DNA from: Aplectana chamaeleonis | Taxonomy: Eukaryota > Nematoda > Chromadorea > Rhabditida > Cosmocercidae | Assembly: GCA_029168955.1 (NCBI GenBank) | Contig: JAPDOI010001553.1 | Span: forward strand, 101,303 to 165,302 | DNA length: 64,000 nt | Direction of reading: 5' to 3' | Shown: positions 20,776-30,400 of the stretch, in pieces | Layout of the letters: each line of letters opens with the position of its first letter | How positions within the stretch are numbered: the stretch's first letter is position 1 | The notes under the pieces: model-generated | Databases searched by the model: none | Told to the model about the DNA's origin: nothing | What the model saw: the letters and a program-made list of their open reading frames with translations, nothing else | Position numbers and translations under genes: made by a program

Positions 20776-22117
20776 CACTTAAGAGACCGCGTGTCCACAC
20801 TGCGCACCCACGGCTGTTTTGCCCCTCGGACCGCGTGTCCACACTGCGCACCCACGCCATAAAACTTTCGATATTTTTTTTTTCAGGAAAAGGGATCTTT
20901 CTCAAATATAAATAGGGTCTTCATACTGTAACCTATTTAACACCACAGTGGTCAAGCATTCCGAGCGTTCCTAGTTATTTTACCAGCATCTCCCGAAATG
21001 ACACTTTTCGAATTTTTGAGCTCTTGTGGTGGCGAAGAAGTTGCCCCAAACTTCGCTAAAACGGGTTCTAAACGATGCTTATCACAAAACTGATTTTTAC
21101 TCGTTAATTTTCGAAACAGCAGTGCTAACAGTAATAGGTCATCTTTTGAAATCTTGCTGCCTAGACCCCGGGGTTGTTCGAGTTGCTGCACAAGGATCTG
21201 TTGCTTACTTTCAAATTCCAATCAATCTTTCGTCGACTTCGATAAGTTAGCCATCGGTCGACTTTGATCAGATTTCGCTAAATTTCGAGTGGAGGGTAAC
21301 TCGGGGAGAGGGGAGGGGGGGGGGGTGAAAATCTGCCGCAGTTCAGTGCTCAAGAATTTTGCGAAAACTTCTCTACGGGTTAATTTTGGAGTGGTGAATT
21401 ACCAAGTGATGTTTATTTCACAAATTTCAAATTTTTTTCCGCCTGCAGTTCGTTGTCCGTTGGTAAACGTTTCAGTTTTTTGCTGCGCGTTTGCTCAGGT
21501 GGTCATTTGTGGAGGGAGGGGGGAGGAGGCTGATCATGATTCTGATTCCCCATTTTGAGATTTCTGATGAAACTTTAGTCGGTTACGACAGACAGCTTTG
21601 CAGGTCAAAGTTTCGGAGTTCCTCGAAAGTTTTACGTGAAGTATATTAGGGCAGTGCAGACCTAGAGTTCGTCCATTTTTCAAATGTTCAAATTTTAATG
21701 TGCCTTAGCACGGAACGGTTCTAACCAATAGCTATACTTACAGGGAATTCTTGAAGTCGAGAAACAAATGTTCAGTCGAGACCAGCACGCCCTTAGATTT
21801 ACGACAAATTTCGTTTGAAGGAACCTTGTAAGTGCATAGCTGAAATACCTTTTATATCCGAAACACACCAGAAACGTGAGAAATTAATTGACCATTGCTT
21901 TACCATTGCCTTTCACCAATTCTCTGTGGAGCGACATACTCTCATTGTCAGGTGGAGTGGAAGCGGAATAATGGTTGTGTATGTAAGAAAGCCTGCTCCA
22001 ACCAAAGTGGTTCCCAGCGGACCGCGTGTCCACACTTGTCACCCACGGAAACGACTCGCCGTGGAGCGCACCGGTCGGCTGTGGACATTCGCCGTGGAGC
22101 AGGCGGTCTCTTAAGTG
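20776..22117. mobile_element. 1.34-kb TTAA element with perfect 15-bp ends
   Basis: The ends are CACTTAAGAGACCGC and its exact invert GCGGTCTCTTAAGTG, flanked by TTAA (20772-20775 and 22118-22121), as for piggyBac-like elements. Subterminal GACCGCGTGTCCACAC repeats occur twice near the left end (20787 and 20829) and once near the right (22019), with CCGTGG motifs between; these look like transposase-binding arrays. The interior has a C/G homopolymer (21306-21326) and no transposase, so the element is non-autonomous. Confidence 0.75.
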
Positions 22118-22152
22118 TTAAATGTAAAAACCTTTAAGCCTGCCCATTTCTA

Positions 22153-23392
22153 TTAGGGTGAGTCATAAGTTCTTGGAATTTTTTATTTTTATTTTTTTCT
22201 TAAACACAAGGTAACAAATTTATTCAAAGTAAGAGCCATTACAACGAACAACTTTCTGCCAACGACGAGCGAGACTTCGAATACCGTAGTCGTAGAATGA
22301 GCGCTGCTTCGATGCAAAAAAAGCGTCCAACTCGGTCCTCAAGTTCTCTTCGGTCTTAAGCTGCTTTCCCCTCAACCAGTGTTCGAGGCTTCTGAATAAA
22401 TGGTAGTCCGATGGAGCAATATCTGGACTGTAGGCTGGATGAGGGAGAGTTTCCAACTGCAGCTCCTTCAATTTTTCTTGAGTTTTTTTCGCTATGTGTG
22501 GGCGGCAGTTGTCCCAGAGCAGTAGGATCTGGTCACGTTTTCGTCCATTTTTTCTCCGCGTTGGTGACCATTTCCTCTAGTTCTTGTCAGACGTAGTCAG
22601 CATCTATAGTCTTTCCTGGCGGAAGTAATTTCCAGAACACAACTCCATCAGTGGACCAAAAAAACGGTCAGTAGACTTTTTTTTCCGTGGATATCCCGAC
22701 GTTGCACAGGATCTGGCGACTCAAAGGGCTTAAGCCATTGCACAGACAGGTCAGGATTGTTATAGTAGCACCACTTCTCATCACATGCAATGATGCGACC
22801 AAAAAACTTCCTTTGAGATGCCGTTTCAGTAGTTCTTGACAAATGGCCATTCTGCGATTCCTGTCGGTGTCGGATAAAGTGTGAGGAATCACGGACGGCT
22901 TTTAAGGTCTCAGTCCCATATTGTGTAGCCGGCGAACTGCAGTCGACTGCGAATTCCCTGTAAGCTGGGCGAGACCTCTGCTGTGAAGGTGCGGGTTTTT
23001 CTCCAGCTCATTCGCCGCCAACGTGTGGTCGTGAATTCGTGGCCTTCCACATCGCGGCTTGTCCTTCAGAGAGCAGCTGCCGGAGCGAAACTTTTGATAC
23101 CAGTTGTACACAGTACTGGCAGCAATTCGATACCTTCCTTCTTTGGCCCTTATTTCCTTAACAGTTTGAGCAGCTGTGAAACCTCTTTCGAAGTAGTGAA
23201 GAATCAGTACGCGAGCGTGCTCTTTTTCCAACATTTTACTGAGCCACGAATGGCGTTTCGAGGGCTGGCAGGTATTGATTAACGAGGTTTGATCTACCTA
23301 GCAAACAACCGCGCACGAGTGGCATTTGATCTATTCGCGCGCGAATTAATATGAATTTTTGAAAAATTCCAAGAACTTATGACTCACCCTAA
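22153..23392 (-). mobile_element. Complete but inactive mariner transposon
   Basis: Perfect 31-bp terminal inverted repeats begin TTAGGGTGAGTCATAAGTTC, with TA duplications at 22151-22152 and 23393-23394. The total of 1240 bp is the normal mariner size. The transposase lies on the minus strand from ATG 23234 to about 22220. The flanking unit shows no other insertion. Identical ends together with a broken ORF suggest trans-mobilisation or relatively recent decay. Confidence 0.93.
22220..23234 (-). pseudogene. Mariner transposase, nonsense and frameshift mutations
   Basis: The N-terminal paired-type helix-turn-helix is intact (F-T-A-A-Q-T-V-K-E-I; S-T-V-Y-N-W-Y-Q-K-F; G-R-P-R linker). A TAA at 22904-22902 replaces a codon after G-L-R-P. 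A frameshift near 22815 moves to the frame with A-C-D-E-K-W, the first catalytic Asp. Further shifts lie between 22650 and 22530. The last segment holds L-L-L-W-D-N-C-R-P-H and then Y-S-P-D-I-A-P-S-D-Y-H, with exactly 34 residues between the second and third Asp: the D34D of mariner. It would act as a cut-and-paste transposase if intact; this copy cannot be. Confidence 0.9.
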
Positions 23393-23470
23393 TAGAACTG
23401 AAAGCGAACTGATTTGCACTAAGATATAGCACTGAACATTTGTTGTCGTGTGTTCACATCACTGCATTCA

Positions 23471-23672
23471 TCACGATAGTTTCTCCCAAATCGTATTTTA
23501 CGATTTCTGTGTGATTTCGCAACTCAGCTCCGCTCTACGAATTTCTCTCATTCCCAGTACCACATCGCTCATCACGATAGTTGCACCCAAATCGTATTTT
23601 ACTATTCTGTGCGATTTTGCAACTCAGCGCCGCTCTACAAATTTCTCTCATTCCCATGCCTACGCGCTTCAT
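23471..23672 (+). repeat. Two-copy tandem duplication, period 101 bp
   Basis: TCACGATAGTTTCTCCCAAA at 23471 recurs as TCACGATAGTTGCACCCAAA at 23572. The copies continue in parallel through ATCGTATTTTAC, GCAACTCAGC and CCGCTCTAC to ATTTCTCTCATTCCCA. It lies immediately upstream of the MADF gene's putative first ATG (23656) and may belong to its promoter. Confidence 0.7.
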
Positions 23673-25721
23673 TGAGTTTTCTCGTGACCCAGTGAGTGTT
23701 TTTTTTTACAATAGAACTTTGTTTAGATTTTTCTCCATTACAGAGGCCACCAATTTGTCACTGCTTCCAGCAATCCTTCCAGGTCTAATGCACAGTGGAC
23801 TTTCTACCGTGACTAAAGCTGGGTAAGTGTCAGATGGTCTTTTTCTTTAACATTTTCATCTTATCGTCCATCATTAGTGTCCGCTTTCTTGAAGTTGTAA
23901 CTTAAAGTTAATTTGTCTCGTTTTTTTGGTAATAAGGAGGTATTTCAGGCTAGGTTAGCTGGCATGCTTCCCAAGAGAGTCAAGCAGGAGCCCCGTGAAG
24001 GCTTGCCCGACGAGGAGCGTTATGTTCTCATCGATCTTGTGCAGGATAACCTCATAATATGGGACGACACTGATGCCAACCACAAGGTTCCAGTGAAGGT
24101 GAATATGGCTTGGACCCAGGAGCGACTTCTAATGGAGGGTGCACTGAGAAAAACTTACTCTGGTTAGTTTCCATATTGTGCTAACCGGTCTTTTTTGTAA
24201 TTGCGTTTTTTTAGAGATGGATCTAAAAGGAACTTTCAAAAATCTGAAAGATTTTTTCAGGAAGAAGCATGCTGCCCTGAAAGTGCAGCTGTCACGGGCA
24301 TCCGGTTTAGAGGCTTCTGAAGCTATCAAGAACAAAATGTCAGAGTGGCTGTTTCAGGTCCCCGTCAGACTTCGTCGAAAAACCTGCTGAGTCCGAATGA
24401 GTCCGGGGCGGAAAAATCGTCCTCGACCGTCTGCAACCGACTGAGTCCGGTTGCCCCCAGCGCCAACCAGTTCCTCTGCGAAACACGCAATCGATAGTCT
24501 AGTGACGATTATCACCTCAGCTGTGAATCGGAACGTGTTTGGTGGCTAATTTTTCTTGTTTTCAACATGTCTTTGTCTTCAACTCGTAAACCATTTTTAA
24601 GAATCATCATTGGACAGATGATTCTTTTTTGCATGAAATGAACCTGATTTCCGTATCAGCAGTAGGTGGGGCAGAGCGCAGACGACGAGAGTTGGGGGGG
24701 GGATGCGGTGGGACTCGGCAGGTCGCAGTCGGCCGGAAAAATGCACCCAAATCACGTGAGAAACCCCTATCTCGACCGGGTGGGGTGAGTGTGATTTCGG
24801 TTGGGACGCAGCGGGACTCATTGGGACTCAGTCGATGCATTGGCCCCGTCCTTGTGCGCATGAGAACCATCAGTATCGACCGTGGGGATTGCGGTGGGCA
24901 CCAGACGGTCGCAGTCGGACTCAGTGGGTTGATTTTTTCGCACCCGTCTCCCACGAATTCGGTGCGTATTGACCCGGTGGAACGCAGTAGATCTACCGAC
25001 TATGACGGGGGCCTTATGAGCCTCTGAGTTTTCTATCATCAGTCGTCGATCCAGTGTGAGATGTTTGATGATCATTCCAACTAAAGCCCCAAGGCCATGC
25101 CTTCAGTTCTTTCTTTCACTCTTAAATTTATATTTTTAGAACGAGGTACTCTTCGGATGTGGCGACTGAGGACGCGGAGGTCTTCGCGCCAGTCGATGAA
25201 GATCATGGGAATGCATCTTTCATGGAAAGCTTTGTCTCGGAAAACAGCGCGAGCCAATTGGAAGTTGCCCCTCTGGCCAAGTTGTCCGTGAAGCCTGAGC
25301 GCGTAAAAAATCAAAACAGTCAGGCAAAGCAGGTATGCAATATTCAAATCTTCTCAATTTGTATTTCAAACTTCGCCTCCACTTACTGTTTTAGTATTCG
25401 AAGAGCTCACGAACGCGCTCGAAGGACAGGGTGGACCAGGCGATCGTTTTGAGATTGCTGGTGAGTTGTGTTTCAAATTTTTCTGGGGGGTATACTAGGC
25501 GCCCGTAGGTCACGGGCGAAATCTACCGCTCGACAACATAAGAACGCAATTTTTTTCATTTACTTTGAGTAATACGACGCATTATAGGCATGCAACTGGC
25601 GGCAAAGCTCAGGGACTTGGCTGACACGAACGGAGTCGCGGTCGAAAAATGGATGGTTAAACTTGACGAAATGACCCTGGAGATATCTAGGGAAATTTTC
25701 CGTCTCAAGACGACTTGCTGA
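23656..25721 (+). CDS. MADF-domain (Adf-1-like) DNA-binding protein, multi-exon, model incomplete
   Basis: Tentative exons: 23656-23691, 23746-23822, 23954-24162, 24215-24357, 25140-25332, 25406-25460 and 25588-25721 (TGA 25719-25721), with AATAAA at about 25803. Exons three and four form a MADF domain: V-L-I-D-L-V-Q-D-N-L-I-I-W-D, then A-W-T-Q-E-R, then F-K-N-L-K-D-F-F-R-K-K and a closing E-W-L-F. The next exon is acidic and the last is an amphipathic helix (M-Q-L-A-A-K-L-R-D-L...). MADF proteins are Myb/SANT-like sequence-specific DNA binders that regulate transcription. The 24162/24215 junction is phase-clean. The join from 24357 to 25140 is out of phase, and the 25332 to 25406 join needs a weak acceptor (the stronger one at 25395 is out of frame by one). 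So an exon may be missed, a base may be wrong, or the gene may be decaying. Confidence 0.65.
24356..25014 (+). mobile_element. Non-autonomous element with AGGCCCCCGTCA ends, copy 1
   Basis: Imperfect 12-bp ends (AGGTCCCCGTCA and TGACGGGGGCCT) bound a 659-bp repeat also present at 38244-38802. Subterminal TGAGTCC motifs cluster in the left third and the inverted GGACTCA in the right third, typical of transposase-binding arrays. An AAGAATCATC..GATGATTCTT hairpin (24599-24627) lies in a segment missing from copy 2. The element starts exactly at the last bases of a MADF exon. Confidence 0.7.
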
Positions 25722-25802
25722 ACGGGTCAGCGAAAGTGATACAGGATTGAATGCTGGTACTGCACCAAATCTCCAAGAGTTTTTTGTCTTCACCCTATTT
25801 TG

Positions 25803-25808
25803 AAATAA
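25803..25808 (+). promoter_or_regulatory. Poly(A) signal AATAAA of the MADF gene
   Basis: AATAAA lies about 80 bp beyond the TGA at 25721, a normal nematode 3' UTR distance. The minus-strand Harbinger remnant starts shortly beyond it. Confidence 0.5.
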
Positions 25809-25899
25809 AGCTTGTTGCAATCGTATAAAACGTAGTCTTTATAATCATTGACATGATTGATAACAGCAAAAATCTATTCGATTCCGTCTCTTGCCGCGA

Positions 25900-27230
25900 A
25901 ATAGTGTGCCAGTCGCATCCTTTCGATTTTTGCTTCATTCGGACCTGCTCAACGTGACACTCTCTCTCGACGAACATACTGCGGTGGCGCTGGCTGTAAT
26001 CGGGCCAGCAACTCGTGAATATTTGTGTCATCCGAGAGCAGGTTGCGAAGTACCTCAATATAATTGCGGAAATCGTATTTTATGTATAGCGTTAAAGATG
26101 CCCGAACTTACTAGGGAAGTAGCCATAGAGAGCTTGCAATGTTCCTCGTTTCCGTATAGAGGTCTTTGGAAAATTCGAAATCGCGCCGAAATTATACCGA
26201 ATACTCTTTCCACTGTGCCACGTGCGCTGAAATATTTGAAGTACACCCTTTTGGCTTGAATGAGTTTCGGCCTAAAATTTCGTTTAAGACTAAACAATTC
26301 TTCCTACCTACTAAAGCATTCATTGAAATGTGACTTGGAGGCGTCTTGTGGTGCCTCATACAGTAGAAAGGGGCGTTGCATCCAAGTTTTTTGGCCGAAG
26401 CCACCGTCGGCAAGTATGTGAAAGCTAACTTTTCCATGGCCTTCCAAATCAGCCGTAGCCGCAAATGAATTCAGGGAAATCTCCAGAAACTGTTTTATCG
26501 TTTATGTTCGAAAAAGACCTGAAAATATTAAGAGGCTGGCCTGTTAATAGAAGCCATTGCTGAAATTCCGTGTTACCTGCGTCGCTGTTCTTCCCTTTCC
26601 CACCCAATTCCATCAGAAAGATTTTATAAGACTCGTTCACGACCAGTAGGACAACAAATGAAAAAAAAACGACTTGAAATTGAAAAATTCCGATCCTGAG
26701 CCACGAGGGGCCTGTAAGGACACTAAAGGAGAACTAACAGGAAATTGTTCAACAGCTTTGCCTCTACACTAACCACGCATCCGTAATGCTTGCCGTCAAT
26801 TGCGCCGACGGCTCGAGGGTACTTCCAAATATTAGAAAATTGAGAGCTATTTTCCATCCACGTCGATCTTATTGGTGTTGGAAAAGCCTCCGACCAAAAC
26901 TCTGAAAGGGTAAGTTTAGTCGGATCCTTGCAGGGGTGCGTTCCAGAAATGTTTCCGCGACGCATTGACAGAGCAAATAGTCTTTCCACGGACAAAATTG
27001 TTTACCATGGCTACGATTTATAGCTGTAAATTGCTTCCACGCGGGCGTGGCTACGTTTCCATAGAAGCTTTTTTTGCAATGGAATGCTCTTGGAGGGCAC
27101 CTCAGAACGAAAAGAAATACAACCTTTGATGATAGCCCGACAGGTTTCGTATACGATCGATTGCATGGTTGCCCGTCACAGCCGAACCTCGTGCGCAGTG
27201 CCGATAAACGACAGCCCATGTCCAAGAAAT
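25900..27230 (-). pseudogene. PIF/Harbinger-type transposase, decayed
   Basis: Reading the minus strand from about 27230: S-I-V-Y-E-T-C-R-A-I (27170), W..Y-P-R-A-V-G-A-I-D-G-K-H (about 26820-26790, first catalytic Asp), A-D-G-G-F-G-Q-K...R-P-F (about 26410-26370, second Asp), and R-G-T-V-E-R-V-F-G-I-I-S-A-R-F-R-I-F (about 26215-26165, the E/R-rich last motif). This is the DDE_Tnp_4 order. The frame changes repeatedly and stops interrupt it, so it is dead. No Myb-like companion gene or clear terminal repeats were found. Confidence 0.75.
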
Positions 27231-27446
27231 CTCAATGCTTAATATATGTATAGCAACCTTGAGACGAATCGTTAGATGAAAACCTGCCGCAACGCAATAG
27301 CTAGTCTGTGTGTCGTCGACACCTGTGAACGATAAGTCGACGAATGCGCGATATTCCTGGCGATCCGTGAGAGCGATGCGTCAAACTGTGATGGCGAGAC
27401 TCGTGTGTACTCATGGAACTGAGAGTTATCCATACTCGATAAATAT

Positions 27447-30400
27447 GCGTTAAATGCGACGAACCTTCGATCGAAATTTTTTCATATGAGACTGGCGGAC
27501 GTAGCAACTTCGATATCGTGGTGGATGTTGTGATAGAGCCAAACAGATCCGGACTGATCTTTCACAAAATCTTTTTCTGAAATTATGGTAACAATTGAAT
27601 TTATTGGGACAAAGCGCCAAAACAACAAACCTTTTTGCTCGACACGACAAACACTTTTTGCGCAACAATATGTTGAAAATTTTCCCATACGTGCGCACAT
27701 CCATTCTTCAAAAAATTATACTCAATCCAGATTGAGGCGAGATTTCCAGTTTGTGAGATTGTCGAGATTTAGGAAAGCATGTACGTGGATAGTCCTAAAA
27801 TATTGTGGGTTATTGATCCCACACTTTGTCTGCAATGGCGCGGGCTATAGCGCGTGTCAGACGTAAGTTGGCGTGATGTATGGCATAACACAACTGGCCC
27901 TCAGCGACTGCGACGTCGCTCTGGTCTGCGATCGCGACAGGGCTGGAAGAGAGTATAACAATGGCCTCGATCCGTGGCCCCTGAGCGGTCCGAAATTTGT
28001 CCATATGCGGCTCAAAAAACTGTCCATGTCCATTTTCGGCTGTTCCGGATTCGCACATGGGACCCGAGGACATCCCACAAGGATCACCCCTGTTGTGATC
28101 CCCACGATGCGTCAAATGCGACGAATCTTCGATCGAAATTTTTTCATATGAGACTGGCGGACGTAGCAACTTCGATATCGTGGTGGATGTTGTGCTAGAG
28201 TCAAACAGATCCGGACTGATCTTTCACAAAATCTTTTTCTGAAATTATGGTAACAATTGAATTTATTGGGACAAAGCGCTAAAACAACAAACCCTTTTGC
28301 TCGACGCGACAAACACTTTTTGCGCAACAATATGTTGAAAATTTTCCCATACGTACGCACATCCATTCTTCAAAAAATTATACTCAATCCAGATTGAGGC
28401 GAGATTTCCAGTTTGTGAGATTGTCGAGATTTAGGAAAGCATGTACGTGGATAGTCCTAAAATATTGTGGGTTATTGATCCCACATTTTGTCTGCAATGG
28501 CGCGGGCTATAGCGCGTGTCAGACGTAAGTTGGCGTGATGTATGGCATAACACAACTGGCCCTCAGCGACTGCGACGTCGCTCTGGTCTGCGACCGCGAC
28601 AGGGCCGGAAGAGAGTATAACAATGGCCTCGATCCGTGGCCCCTGAGCGGTCCGAAATTTGTCCATATGCGGCTCAAAAACTGTCCATGTCCATTTTCGG
28701 CTGTTCCGGATTCGCACATGGGACCCGAGGACATCCCACAAGGATCACCCCTGTTGTGATCCCCACGATGCGTCAAATGCGACGAATCTTCGATCGAAAT
28801 TTTTTCATATGAGACTGGCGGACGTAGCAACTTCGATATCGTGGTGGATGTTGTGCTAGAGTCAAACAGATCCGGACTGATCTTTCACAAAATCTTTTTC
28901 TGAAATTATGGTAACAATTGAATTTATTGTGACAAAGCGCTAAAACAACAAACCTTTTTGCTCGACACGACAAACACTTTTTGCGAAACAATATGTTGAA
29001 AATTTTCCCATACGTGCGCACATCCATTCTTCAAAAATTATACTCAATCCAGATTGAGGCGAGATTTCCAGTTTGTGAGATTGTCGAGATTTAGGAAAGC
29101 ATGTACGTGGATAGTCCTAAAATATTGTGGGTTATTGATCCAACATTTCGTCTGCAATGGCGCGGGCTATAGCGCGTGTCAGACGTAAGTTGGCGTGATG
29201 TATGGCATAACACAACTGGCCCTCAGCGACTGCGACGTCGCTCTGGTCTGCGACCGCGACAGGGCCGGAAGAGAGTATAACAATGGCCTCGATCCGTGGC
29301 CCCTGAGCGGTCCGAAATTTGTCCATAAGCGGCTCAAAAACTGTCCATGTCCATTTTCGGCTGTTCCGGATTCGCACATGGAACCCGAGGACATCCCACA
29401 AGGATCACCCCTGTTGTGATCCCCACGATGCGTCAAATGCGACGAATCTTCGATCGAAATTTTTTCATATGAGACTGGCGGACGAAGCAACTTCGATATC
29501 GTGGTGGATGTTGTGCTAGAGTCAAACAGATCCGGACTGATCTTTCACAAAATCTTTTTCTGAAATTATGGTAACAATTGAATTTATTGGGACAAAGCGC
29601 TAGAACAACAAACCTTTTTGCTCGGCACGAAAAACACTTTTTGCGCAACAATATGTTGAAAATTTTCCCATACGTGCGCACATCCATTCTTCAAAAAATT
29701 ATACTCAATCCAGATTGAGGCGAGATTTCCAGTTTGTGAGATTGTCGAGATTTAGGAAAGCATGTACGTGGATAGTCCTAAAATATTGTGGGTTATTCAT
29801 TACACATTTTGTCTGCAATGGCGCGGGCTATAGCGCGTGTCAGACGTAAGTTGGCGTGATGTATGGCATAACACAACTGGCCCTCAGCGACTGCGACGTC
29901 GCTCTGGTCTGCGACCGCGACAGGGCCGGAAGAGAGTATAACAATGGCCTCGATCCGTGGCCCCTGAGCGTTCCGAAATTTGTCCATAAGCGGCTCAAAA
30001 ACTGTCCATGTCCATTTTCGTCTGTTCCGGATTCGCACATGGGACCCGAGGACATCCCACAAGGATCACCCCTGTTGTGATCCCCACGATGCGTCAAATG
30101 CGACGAACCTTCGATCGAAATTTTTTCATATGAGACTGGCGGACGTAGCAACTTCGATATCGTGGTGGATGTTGTGCTAGAGCCAAACAGATCCGGACTG
30201 ATCTTTCCCAAAATCTTTTTCTGAAATTATGGTAACAATTGAATTTATTGGGACAAAGCGCTAAAACAACAAACCTTTTTGCTCGAAACGACAAACACTT
30301 TTTGCGCAACAATATGTTGAAAATTTTCCCATACGTGCGCACATCCATTCTTCAAAAAATTATACTCAATCCAGATTGAGGCGAGATTTCCAGTTTGTGA

